Assembly: GCA_005697215.1 (NCBI GenBank)
Contig: CP040003.1
Span: forward strand, 310,001-374,000
Direction of reading: 5' to 3'
DNA: 64,000 nucleotides
Source of the DNA: Candidatus Saccharibacteria bacterium oral taxon 488
Lineage (GTDB): Bacteria; Patescibacteriota; Saccharimonadia; Saccharimonadales; Saccharimonadaceae
The notes under the pieces were generated by a model. That model did not search any database and was not told where the DNA came from. It was given only the letters and a program-made list of their open reading frames with translations. The position numbers and the translations under genes were made by a program. This document shows positions 33,594-41,269 of this stretch, piece after piece. How positions within the stretch are numbered: position 1 is the stretch's first letter; every line of letters begins with the position of its first letter.

Positions 33594-34412
33594 TCATGAA
33601 GTAGATGACTTAGCAACTGATGTATTGTCGCGTAATTTGACCATGTTTTGGTACACTTCGTCAAAGGTCAGGCCTGATTCGTGGATGAGGCTGGCCAGGT
33701 CTTTTCCGACGTAGCGGAAGTGCCAGGCTTCGTTAGCGATACCGGTGATTTTTTCCTTACCCTTCGGATAGCGCAGAATAAAACCGTATTCGTGAGCGTG
33801 GGCGGCTAGCCAGCCGGCGGTTTTTGGATCAAGCGCGCAGTCGCTGAAGCGGGCCTTGCATTTCTCAGAAAAGCTGGTTAAGTCAACCGCTAGGCCCAGC
33901 TGATGCTCGCTGTGGCCAGGCTTGGCGACGTATTCGTCAGTGTGGGCGGCGCCGTTTTTGGCGGTGGTTTCAGTACGGACTTTGGCTTGGGCAGTACCGG
34001 AGCGGTAGGCGCTCGAGATGAGGATCGGTAGCTTAGCCTTGGCCGCGGCCTGACGTAGTTGTTCTAGCGGTTCTTTGACCATCGGCTGCACGCGCTTATC
34101 CTCTATCCAGCTCGGCGTACCATCAGTGATATCAGTCAGCGGCGGCTCAAATGCTGGGTCGATGCCCTGCTTGCCTGACACATAAGACCAGATTTTCCCA
34201 GTTTGTAAATACTTCCACGACGGAAAGGTCAAGTCGCGATTGGTCCGGTCAAGACGGATGGTGACTGGCTGAAAATTATACAGCGGCGAATTAGCGACTG
34301 ACGCCGACGTTTGGTTGACGAGCTGCGTGCCGCCATTGATCATCAGTAGTGTCAGTGTCGTCCAGGCTGCCAAAACCATGGCCACGACTGCGCGTCCCAC
34401 CCCGTGCTTCAT
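33594..34412 (-). CDS. D-Ala-D-Ala carboxypeptidase, VanY family (second copy)
   Basis: A 272-residue exported peptidase with an N-terminal membrane anchor (about 8-28) and a VanY/LAS-type zinc domain. Metal-binding residues are in GHSEHQLGLAVDL (SxHxxGxAxD) and AWHFRYVG (second His), with SAYRSG upstream. It should trim terminal D-Ala from peptidoglycan stems. Its last 60 residues are nearly the same as in the gene upstream (WLAAHAHEYGFILRYPKGKE), so the two arose by duplication. Its ATG directly follows the upstream TAA. Confidence 0.93.
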   Translation of the reverse strand: MKHGVGRAVVAMVLAAWTTLTLLMINGGTQLVNQTSASVANSPLYNFQPVTIRLDRTNRDLTFPSWKYLQTGKIWSYVSGKQGIDPAFEPPLTDITDGTPSWIEDKRVQPMVKEPLEQLRQAAAKAKLPILISSAYRSGTAQAKVRTETTAKNGAAHTDEYVAKPGHSEHQLGLAVDLTSFSEKCKARFSDCALDPKTAGWLAAHAHEYGFILRYPKGKEKITGIANEAWHFRYVGKDLASLIHESGLTFDEVYQNMVKLRDNTSVAKSSTS

Positions 34413-35294
34413 TTATTGTGTTCCTCGCTGTTTGAGTTTGGTCATTGCCTCTTCAATATACGACCAAGCCTCCTCCATCGTCAAGCCCGACTGATGCAGA
34501 GCGCCCGCTAGTTCCCGCCCAACATAGCGAAAATGCCATGGCTCGTACTGATAGCCAGTAATTTTTTCCTTACCCTTCGGATAGCGCAGAATAAAACCGT
34601 ATTCGTGGGCGTGGGCAGCGAGCCATTTACCGGCGGCGGTTCGTTCGAAACAATCATCAACCCAACAGGTTTGGTCGGCGCCAGCGAAGTCAACCGCCAG
34701 GCCTGATTGGTGCTCGCTGTGGCCGGGGCGGGAGCTAAAGCGGCTGGCTGCGGCCTCGCCGTGCCGGCGGACGTAGCTAGCGAAGAGCGAGGCTTGGGTG
34801 GCGTAGCTGCGGTAGCCTGAACCAACGCGGAGAGTAACGCCAGCGGCCCAAGCAGCGGCGACTAACTTCTCGAGATCAGGCATGAGGACGGCGCGGAGCG
34901 AGCGCTCATCCTGGCTGCGGCCGGGTAGTGTCGGCACGCTGACTGGGCGGAGGTCGCTGGGCTGGTAGCGAGGATTGGCGAAGGCTCGGGATTTGTTAGC
35001 AATTTTCCAGAGATCGGCGTCATCGGCACTGTTGACAATGCGAGCGGGGATCGGCGTAGCGTTTGGCAGAGCAAGGCCCGGCGCAGCTGGCACTGGAGGT
35101 TTCTGGCTGTCGGGAGCTTTTTCTTTGGGTGCTGGCGCGGGCTGCTCCTTGCTAATTGGCTGCTGGGCGGTGGTGTGCGGTGGGTTGAAATGACGGAGGG
35201 TGAAATAAGTCACTACGGCGCTACTGGCGATGATCAGCACGGCACCCAGGCCGATGAGCAGATTACGTTTCCCTGAGCGTTTGGCGATTTTCAT
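34413..35294 (-). CDS. D-Ala-D-Ala carboxypeptidase, VanY family (first copy)
   Basis: A 293-residue paralogue of the gene at 33594-34412: membrane anchor at about 10-33, a Pro/Gln-rich linker (about 38-70) to span the wall, and the VanY domain with SGYRSYATQ, GHSEHQSGLAVDF and PWHFRYVG. An extra Cys pair (DQTCWVDDC) lies near the second metal ligand and could form a disulfide. It overlaps the exonuclease gene upstream by 4 bases (ATGA), making a three-gene operon xth-vanY-vanY. Confidence 0.94.
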   Translation of the reverse strand: MKIAKRSGKRNLLIGLGAVLIIASSAVVTYFTLRHFNPPHTTAQQPISKEQPAPAPKEKAPDSQKPPVPAAPGLALPNATPIPARIVNSADDADLWKIANKSRAFANPRYQPSDLRPVSVPTLPGRSQDERSLRAVLMPDLEKLVAAAWAAGVTLRVGSGYRSYATQASLFASYVRRHGEAAASRFSSRPGHSEHQSGLAVDFAGADQTCWVDDCFERTAAGKWLAAHAHEYGFILRYPKGKEKITGYQYEPWHFRYVGRELAGALHQSGLTMEEAWSYIEEAMTKLKQRGTQ

Positions 35295-36091
35295 ACCTCA
35301 ACCTCAATGCTTACCGGGCAGTGGTCGCTGCCCATTTGTTCGGCGTGAATCTGTGGGTTAGCGACACGCTCAGCGATTTCGCGCGATGCCAGCCAATAGT
35401 CGATCCGCCAACCGACATTGCGCGCCCGGGCGTTGGCCCAGTGCGTCCACCAGGTGTAAGCTTCGGTCTTCTCAGGGAAAGCTGCCCGGAAGGTATCAGT
35501 AAATCCAGCGTCTAGGTAATTCTGAAAGCCTTCCCGCTCCTCGTCGGTAAAGCCGTGCTTGCCAACGTTGGCCTTGGGGTTCGCCAGGTCTATCGCTTGG
35601 TGGGCCACGTTCATATCGCCGCAGTATAGTACTGGCTTGACTAGCTCCAATTCCTCCAGGTAGGCTAGCACTGCCGGATCCCATTGTTCATGACGCAGAC
35701 TCAGCCGGCTCAAATCCCCTTTCGAATTTGGCGTATAACAGGTCACTACCCAAAAATCGTCGAACTCGGCAGTGATGATGCGCCCCTCGTCCGCCGGGTT
35801 GCCGTATTGATCGCCGGTCAAATTAAACCGCTCGATGATAGCCGGCGGTAGCCCGTCGCGCCAATGCAGCGGCCGGATTTTTGAGAAAATTGCCGTACCG
35901 GAATAGCCCTTTTTGGCAGCTGAATAGAAATGCTCGTGATACTCTGGCAGGTCAATTTCCACCTGGTCGCGGGCGGCCTTGGTTTCTTGGAGGCATATAA
36001 TGTCTGGATCGTACGTCTGCAGGAAGCGGGCAAACTCGCCCTTGTTGATGACGGCGCGGATGCCATTGACGTTCCAAGAAAATAATCGCAT
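35291..36091 (-). CDS. xth: Exodeoxyribonuclease III / AP endonuclease
   Basis: A 266-residue EEP-fold nuclease for base-excision repair. Visible motifs: SWNVNGIRA (N7), CLQETKA (metal-binding Glu), YTPNSKGDLSRLSLR, GDMNVAHQAIDLANP (Asp/Asn), WRIDYWLAS and SDHCPV (catalytic His). The length is normal for XthA. TATAAT lies six bases before the ATG, and this -10 contains the TAA stop of the upstream glycosyltransferase gene. Co-transcribed with the two VanY genes. Confidence 0.96.
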   Translation of the reverse strand: MRLFSWNVNGIRAVINKGEFARFLQTYDPDIICLQETKAARDQVEIDLPEYHEHFYSAAKKGYSGTAIFSKIRPLHWRDGLPPAIIERFNLTGDQYGNPADEGRIITAEFDDFWVVTCYTPNSKGDLSRLSLRHEQWDPAVLAYLEELELVKPVLYCGDMNVAHQAIDLANPKANVGKHGFTDEEREGFQNYLDAGFTDTFRAAFPEKTEAYTWWTHWANARARNVGWRIDYWLASREIAERVANPQIHAEQMGSDHCPVSIEVEV

Positions 36092-36103
36092 ACGCCTATT
36101 ATA
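36092..36103 (-). promoter_or_regulatory. Leaderless promoter of xth
   Basis: TATAAT at 36098-36103, six bases (AGGCGT) to the ATG at 36091; the upstream gene stop codon TAA (36099-36101) is part of the hexamer. Confidence 0.78.
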
Positions 36104-37352
36104 CCGTACGTGCTATCAAGTCGCGGTAAATTGTTAGATATTGGCTTGTCATGTGTTCTGGGCTGAGCTCGGACGCTAGGCGGGATGAGGCGCGGGCCAT
36201 CTGACGGCGCCGTGTATCGTCGGCCATCTGACGCATCGCCGCCGCCAGCTGCTCGACTGACGGGTCGCGGGCTAGGATGCTGTTATCCTTTGTCGTGCCG
36301 ACGGTCAGCCGCGGGTCGCAGTAGATGATCGGCAGTCCTGCAGTCACCGCTTCACCGATGGTCATGGCTTGGGTGTCAAAGCCGTGCGACGCCAGGACAA
36401 AGACGTCGGCGTTGACGAATGCCTCGGCCATCTGCTTGACGCACGAGACATGCCCGTGAAAGATAATGCCCTGGTGTTTTTCGGCGAGCAGTCGGAGCTT
36501 GAGCTGCTTGCCGTCACCGATGATGTGCAGCTCGGCGTTTGGCAGGTCGGCTTGAACAAAGGCACGGATGATGGCGTCAACGCGCTTTTCGGGTGCCAGG
36601 CGGCAGACGCTCAAAAAGCGGATGGTACGGTCGGTGCGGTGGCGTTCTGTATGGGCAATGGCGTGGCTGAGAGTAGGATTGACACCGGTTGGTACGATGT
36701 GCGAGCGCTCGTCCAGCCACGATGCGCAGTCACTAATTCGCTGGGTCATAAAATCAGCCGGCGCGGTGAACGCATCGACGCGCGAGGCGACGGTCGCCAT
36801 GGTGTGCCAGTCAAATCGGGCCAAGATCCCCGGTGCGTCGGGGCTTTTCGGTGCAAAGAATACTGGCTGGTTGAGTCGTTTGTCGGCGATCATCGAAATC
36901 ATTGGATTGATCAAAAATAGATACGCCATCGACCCCCAAAACGCACCGAATGGCTGCGACGTGTGAGTGCCGGCGAGATTGGCGTGAAAGGTGTGAATGT
37001 GGGGGATGCCCTGCTCTTTGGCGATGCGCGCTGCCAACATCAGGCCGCCCCGCTCCGTCTGGCTGTGGATGATATCAAAGCGGTGCTGGAGGCAGATACG
37101 CCGTGCACTGCGCCGGCCGCATTTGAGGACGCACATGTGCGAGGGTGTGCCCGGGATGTAGAATGAGGGGACGACAACGGTTTTGCAGCCAGTTGGCCGC
37201 TCCAAAAAATACCGCGGCGCGAGCAATGTCACCTCGTGCCCCAAGCTAACCAGTTCGCTAATTTGCGTCTGGATTGATCGTCCGATGCCGCCGGATGCCG
37301 GATAAAAATCGTCAGTCACCAATGCGATCCGCAGTCGCTGCTGTCTCCTCAT
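36099..37352 (-). CDS. GT4-family glycosyltransferase
   Basis: A 417-residue GT-B glycosyltransferase. The N-terminal acceptor domain begins ALVTDDFYPASGGIGRSIQTQ. The C-terminal donor domain has FLSVCRLAPEKRVDAIIRAF, LHIIGDG, GHVSCVKQMAEAF and the EX7E region seen as SHGFDTQAMTIGEAVTAGLP (the first Glu replaced by Asp). Sugar and acceptor are unknown; GT4 enzymes make glycolipids or envelope glycans. It is divergent from a second GT4 gene at 37397 with a 44-bp gap, so both may serve one pathway. Confidence 0.9.
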   Translation of the reverse strand: MRRQQRLRIALVTDDFYPASGGIGRSIQTQISELVSLGHEVTLLAPRYFLERPTGCKTVVVPSFYIPGTPSHMCVLKCGRRSARRICLQHRFDIIHSQTERGGLMLAARIAKEQGIPHIHTFHANLAGTHTSQPFGAFWGSMAYLFLINPMISMIADKRLNQPVFFAPKSPDAPGILARFDWHTMATVASRVDAFTAPADFMTQRISDCASWLDERSHIVPTGVNPTLSHAIAHTERHRTDRTIRFLSVCRLAPEKRVDAIIRAFVQADLPNAELHIIGDGKQLKLRLLAEKHQGIIFHGHVSCVKQMAEAFVNADVFVLASHGFDTQAMTIGEAVTAGLPIIYCDPRLTVGTTKDNSILARDPSVEQLAAAMRQMADDTRRRQMARASSRLASELSPEHMTSQYLTIYRDLIARTV

Positions 37353-37396
37353 AACTTACCCCATTATACCATTTCGTGATATAATGACAGAATTGT

Positions 37397-38719
37397 ATGC
37401 GCGTAGGTTTATTCACCGATACCTATCGGCCGTCGATTAACGGCATCGTTTTTGTGGTCGAATCGCTCAAGCGTGAGCTCGAGGCGCTGGGCCACGACGT
37501 CTACGTATTCTGCCCCGCCAAGTCAATAAATCCTGCCAAGCAAGCCGAGCTGCTTAACGAAGATCCGGATTCGCACATCGTCCGCTTTCCATCGATCAAG
37601 GGTGCGTTTTTTGATGATTACGATACGTCGGTGTTTTTCCCGCCGGCGGTGCAGCGCCGCATCAAAGAGCTGGAGCTGGACATCGTGCATATTTTTACGC
37701 CGTCGCAAATCGGGCTGGTTGGCGTCAGCGTAGCGCACAAGCAACAGATTCCCCTCGTCATCCAGCACTGTACCGACATGTACGAGTTTGCTGAGCATTA
37801 TCCGGCGGTGCTGCCGGGGATCTTGACGCTGGCTGGCGTGGTGCTACCTCTGTCGATTAAGCTCAGGGGCCGTGACTTATTTGAACTGGTCAAGCTATAT
37901 CGGCCGCGTGGTATCACCAAATGGAACCGGGCCATCATCGAGTGCGTCATCACTATTCTCTACAGCAAAGCCGATGCCGTCATTGCCCTCAGTCGCAAAA
38001 GCGTCGCCCAGCTCAGTGGTTGGCAGGACGACGATCATCTGTATGATTTGACATTGCTACCAAATGGTGTCAATGCTCTGCCGCGGCCGTCGGCGGCTCA
38101 GCTCAAGGCCTTTCGGGCGCAGTGGGGCCTCAGGGTGTCTGATGAAGTATTTGGCTTCATTGGGCGGCTGGGCGAAGAGAAAAACTTACCGATTCTGATC
38201 CAGGCCTTTGACAAGTACGTCGCCAAGGCTCGCCCCAAATCTAAATTGCTGTTCGTTGGCGATTTCGAGTACCGCAAAAAGCTTGAGGAGATGGCGGCCG
38301 AGAGCAAGTACGCTGATCGGATCATTTTTACCGGTGCCCTGCCGCGCGAGGAATTAGGCGTAGCGTATCAGGCGCTGGATGTGTTTTGCTTCCCGTCGCT
38401 CAAGGATACGCAGGGCTGGGTGCTACACGAAGCGGCGCACGCCCGCAAACCAATTATCATCATTGACACGCAAGTATCCGAGGTAGTGCGTGACGGCGTG
38501 AACGGTATCTTCGTAAAAAATCGGCCCAAGGGTATGGCGGATGCTATCATCACACTGCTCCGTTCGCCGGCTCGCCGAGCGAGGTTTGGCGCTGAGAGCA
38601 AAAAATTAGCGGCCACGTTCACCGAGCGCCGCCAGGTCCGCAAATTAGAGAAATTATACCGTCGGGTTATCGCCCAGAAAGCTGCCGCCGCGTCTCGCGA
38701 TCTTGATCGCGCCGCTTGA
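37397..38719 (+). CDS. GT4-family glycosyltransferase (glycolipid type)
   Basis: A 440-residue GT-B glycosyltransferase resembling 1,2-diacylglycerol glucosyltransferases: FTDTYRPSINGIVFVVESLK at the start, EFAEHYPAVLPG in the acceptor domain, FIGRLGEEKNLPILIQAFDKY, LLFVGDFEYR, and the donor motif FCFPSLKDTQGWVLHEAAHARKP (EX7E region degenerate). The likely product is a glycolipid, by family inference. Its last 53 bases overlap the 3' end of the opposite-strand smpB gene. Confidence 0.9.
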   Translation: MRVGLFTDTYRPSINGIVFVVESLKRELEALGHDVYVFCPAKSINPAKQAELLNEDPDSHIVRFPSIKGAFFDDYDTSVFFPPAVQRRIKELELDIVHIFTPSQIGLVGVSVAHKQQIPLVIQHCTDMYEFAEHYPAVLPGILTLAGVVLPLSIKLRGRDLFELVKLYRPRGITKWNRAIIECVITILYSKADAVIALSRKSVAQLSGWQDDDHLYDLTLLPNGVNALPRPSAAQLKAFRAQWGLRVSDEVFGFIGRLGEEKNLPILIQAFDKYVAKARPKSKLLFVGDFEYRKKLEEMAAESKYADRIIFTGALPREELGVAYQALDVFCFPSLKDTQGWVLHEAAHARKPIIIIDTQVSEVVRDGVNGIFVKNRPKGMADAIITLLRSPARRARFGAESKKLAATFTERRQVRKLEKLYRRVIAQKAAAASRDLDRAA

Positions 38720-39146
38720 TGGTCTCGCGCTTGTCGTAGGTTTTTTTACCTTTGGCGAGGGCGATGACTACCTTAATGAATTTGCCGCTGGTTAGTAATT
38801 TGGTTGGCACGATGGTCATGCCTTGCTGTTTGGCCTCAGAAAAGCGCGCTAATTGGCGTTTGCTGACTAATAATTTCCGCGCCGAGGTGTCAATGCTGCG
38901 GGCGTTGGCTTGACCGCGAACGTTCAGCCGTAGCGAAAAACTAGTGTTATTTAGCCACAATTCACTATTTCGCAGACTGACGAACGCCCCCTTTAGCTGC
39001 ACGTGCCCTTCTCTGGCAGCGCGCACTTCCATGCCCGTCAGCACCAGTCCGGCCACAACTTCCTCGCCCAACTCATAGTCAAATCGCGCTCGGCGATTCA
39101 CGACGGCGTGAGTGGATGACTTTTTGGTCTTGGTGGGCTTGGTCAC
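38667..39146 (-). CDS. smpB: SsrA-binding protein SmpB
   Basis: A 159-residue SmpB, partner of tmRNA in trans-translation. It has the OB-fold core (NRRARFDYELGEEVVAGLVLTG, then VRAAREGHVQLKGAFV), the conserved LLVSKRQLARF region and a basic C-terminal tail KKTYDKRETIKRRDQDRE. The start is a GTG at 39146: a TACAAT hexamer lies six bases upstream, so a GTG can initiate a leaderless mRNA here. Its 3' end overlaps the convergent glycosyltransferase gene by 53 bases. No complete tmRNA gene was found in the window. Confidence 0.96.
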   Translation of the reverse strand: MTKPTKTKKSSTHAVVNRRARFDYELGEEVVAGLVLTGMEVRAAREGHVQLKGAFVSLRNSELWLNNTSFSLRLNVRGQANARSIDTSARKLLVSKRQLARFSEAKQQGMTIVPTKLLTSGKFIKVVIALAKGKKTYDKRETIKRRDQDRETRRQLSGR

Positions 39147-39158
39147 TTGATCATTGTA
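39147..39158 (-). promoter_or_regulatory. Leaderless promoter of smpB (GTG start)
   Basis: TACAAT at 39153-39158, six bases (GATCAA) to the GTG at 39146. A degraded copy lies near 39995-40015. Confidence 0.72.
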
Positions 39159-39220
39159 GCATGTAGGCTGGAGCCTTAGCTAGAAGATGATTGGTCTGTC
39201 TAGACCGCGTCCCGTTACAT

Positions 39221-39799
39221 CTAATCTAGAGGCGAGAAAAGTCTTTCATTGGGATCTTCTGGCGCTGCAATTTCCTCTTTTGCTAGAATCATCATACTAT
39301 TCTGTAACTTATTCATGACGTCTGCGATTGCTCCCAGGGCTGCTTGCTTTTGTGACACATCTAATTCATTATCATCACATATGCTGCAAATACGAGCCAG
39401 AGCCTCGTCATATAATTGACGAAGTAACCCTGACTTGTCTAATCTAAGGACGGTCGGAAGGGGGGATGGAAGCCCTGCTTCGTCTAACAATGCTTGATGT
39501 GCAAGGCGATATTTTGATGCCGCATCGCCTCGTAGTCCAGCTAGCTCGCTTTCGAGGGTACTTTGGATAGCTTCAATGACAATCTCCGCGCCAACAGGAT
39601 GTGGCATTCCCTGTTCAGGGTTTAGAATTTGCCGCCTAATCAGGTTGAGCTTGTCTGGAGCGTTAATCTTCTCAATTTCGTCCGGAGTAACTATATCAAG
39701 TTCGTGTTCAGACGGTGCACCAACGCTAGTGCCGCTGGCTGGGAGGTGTATTTTATCAGTTTCTTCTGGCAATGCTTGTGGTATTGTTTCCATACTCAT
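39221..39799 (-). CDS. Hypothetical protein, duplicated family copy 1
   Basis: A 192-residue soluble, acidic, mostly helical protein that I do not recognise. The N-terminus (SMETIPQALPEE) resembles that of the gene at 40065-40562 (NRETTPQAPHTT), and the two share an upstream TATAGT promoter region, so they appear to be diverged products of one tandem duplication. There is a Cys pair in RICSICDDNELD. Slightly AT-rich. TATAGT lies eight bases before the start (ATG 39796 or 39799). Confidence 0.65.
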   Translation of the reverse strand: MSMETIPQALPEETDKIHLPASGTSVGAPSEHELDIVTPDEIEKINAPDKLNLIRRQILNPEQGMPHPVGAEIVIEAIQSTLESELAGLRGDAASKYRLAHQALLDEAGLPSPLPTVLRLDKSGLLRQLYDEALARICSICDDNELDVSQKQAALGAIADVMNKLQNSMMILAKEEIAAPEDPNERLFSPLD

Positions 39800-39847
39800 A
39801 TTTTCATACTATAACATTGATTATATATAAATGCAATACCTTGTTAT

Positions 39848-39972
39848 TACTTTATCTTATTCTAGCCCGTGCACTTCACTGTTTGTGAAGTCATATTTGG
39901 CCTGTATACGAGGGCTAGGACATTGTGGCCGAGTTTCCGCGGCCGCTGAATAGTGGCATTCGCCTCTGAGCG
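39848..39972 (-). pseudogene. Truncated duplicate of the 3' end of the gene at 40620
   Basis: This stretch aligns with 40617-40745, the 3' end of the hypothetical gene at 40620-41195, with many substitutions and gaps (shared words include cttatt, cgtg-acttcac, gtgaagtc, atttggc, tggccgagtt, tggcatt-gcctctga). It has no start and no intact frame. It is the upstream edge of the first copy of a tandem duplication. Confidence 0.65.
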
Positions 39973-39973
39973 T

Positions 39974-40036
39974 TTTTTGGTCTTGGTGGGCTTGGTCGCG
40001 TGATTATTGTAACATGTGAGCTGGGGCTTCAGTGAG
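39974..40036 (-). pseudogene. Duplicated smpB 5' end and promoter (dead)
   Basis: Aligns closely with 39120-39183: the first codons of smpB (TKPTKTKK) and its promoter. The GTG start has become GCG, and the frame ends at once, so it is a relic. It lies directly next to the relic at 39848-39972, marking a duplication junction. Confidence 0.7.
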
Positions 40037-40064
40037 GCTCCAATCTATATACGGCTCAATAGGG

Positions 40065-40562
40065 TCATTTTTCGGAATCGTTATGCGACTGCTTTGATAA
40101 TTCGTCTAATGTGTGCTGAATGCGACCCTTACAATCAAGCAGCAAGTTAGTTAGGTCGTGAAGTTGCTCACGACGCTTCTCGTCAGTGCTAGTACCAGAT
40201 AGTATTTCTTCCATTTGCGCGTCAACGAGAGTGTATAATTGATCTTGGAAACCCTCGCTATGTTCATAGTCGCAGAGTGCATCGTATGCATCGTCTAATC
40301 CAACTCTATCGCTAGTAAATCCCTGTTCAGCATCTTTAGTAGTGTACCGTGCGATAATCCCTTGCTCAGTCCGGCGCACTACCTTTATCAGAATATTGAG
40401 GTTTGACCGGATCAACCTCAGATTATCTGCATATTTGCGGGTTTGGAGATCTATATCATGGCAGAGTTCATAAATATTGGCACTCTGGCTCTCGGGGGTT
40501 GCCTCCTCTTCAGGAGGGATAATCGTAGTATGTGGTGCTTGTGGTGTCGTCTCTCTATTCAT
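40065..40562 (-). CDS. Hypothetical protein, duplicated family copy 2
   Basis: A 165-residue soluble helical protein that I do not recognise, with heptad-like patterns in the middle (DLQTRKYADNLRLIRSNLNI) and at the C-terminus. Its first dozen residues and its promoter (TATAGT, eight bases before the ATG) resemble those of the gene at 39221-39799. The remainder has diverged strongly. It is flanked downstream by a relic of the smpB 5' end. Confidence 0.6.
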   Translation of the reverse strand: MNRETTPQAPHTTIIPPEEEATPESQSANIYELCHDIDLQTRKYADNLRLIRSNLNILIKVVRRTEQGIIARYTTKDAEQGFTSDRVGLDDAYDALCDYEHSEGFQDQLYTLVDAQMEEILSGTSTDEKRREQLHDLTNLLLDCKGRIQHTLDELSKQSHNDSEK

Positions 40563-40619
40563 AGTTCTATACTATAACATTGTTTAAGTATAAATGCAAG
40601 ACTTGGCCACTACTTTGTC

Positions 40620-41195
40620 TTATTCAAGCTCGTGTACTTCACCGGTCGTGAAGTCCCATTTGGCATTATGCTGACACTGGCATACGAGAGTCAGGGCATT
40701 ATGGCCGAGTTCTCCGACTGCTGGATGGTGGCATTTGCCTCTGATAGCCCAGCCAAGTAGCCGTACTAATGAGGGGTAATTGTCGATGTGATTCATAATA
40801 ACTGATTGGTTAGCAGACCTCTCGATTGTATTAACGAGTCGTAATACAGAAAGGTCTGGCTTAAACTCTGGGTGTTTCTCGAGTAAGTGTGCTATATTCG
40901 CAATATTCTCAAGAATATCACAAATATCGACAGTCTCGTCGAGGTTTTCGAGCTGGTTGGTGGCGGCGCGGAACTTTTCGTTGAGGCGCTGGTAACTAAG
41001 GAGGCTGCTACTTTCTGATCGTTGGATGTAGGCTTCTGTCAGTGATATGATTACGCCTTCGGTGGCAGCTACATTAGCTTCATTGTGACTTGGTGGTACT
41101 TCCATGTCTGATACTGGTGGTATAGCGCGATCTCCGGCAATGGTCTTGAATGGTATAATTCTGGCCTTGCCGTGGTCTGCTTCTGTTCTTGGCAT
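40620..41195 (-). CDS. Hypothetical protein
   Basis: A 191-residue soluble protein without recognised domains. It is mainly helical in the middle (LLSYQRLNEKFRAATNQLEN, then VDICDILENIANIAHLLEKH) and ends with a His/Cys-containing segment (GKCHHPAVGELGHNALTLVCQC) that could bind metal. A TATTAT hexamer lies seven bases before the ATG. A partial, degraded copy of its 3' end lies at 39848-39972. Confidence 0.6.
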   Translation of the reverse strand: MPRTEADHGKARIIPFKTIAGDRAIPPVSDMEVPPSHNEANVAATEGVIISLTEAYIQRSESSSLLSYQRLNEKFRAATNQLENLDETVDICDILENIANIAHLLEKHPEFKPDLSVLRLVNTIERSANQSVIMNHIDNYPSLVRLLGWAIRGKCHHPAVGELGHNALTLVCQCQHNAKWDFTTGEVHELE

Positions 41196-41269
41196 GTGTT
41201 AAATAATACGATGTAATTACAGAAAAGTCAATGATTCACATCGCGATATGCTACAATATCCCAAGCATG

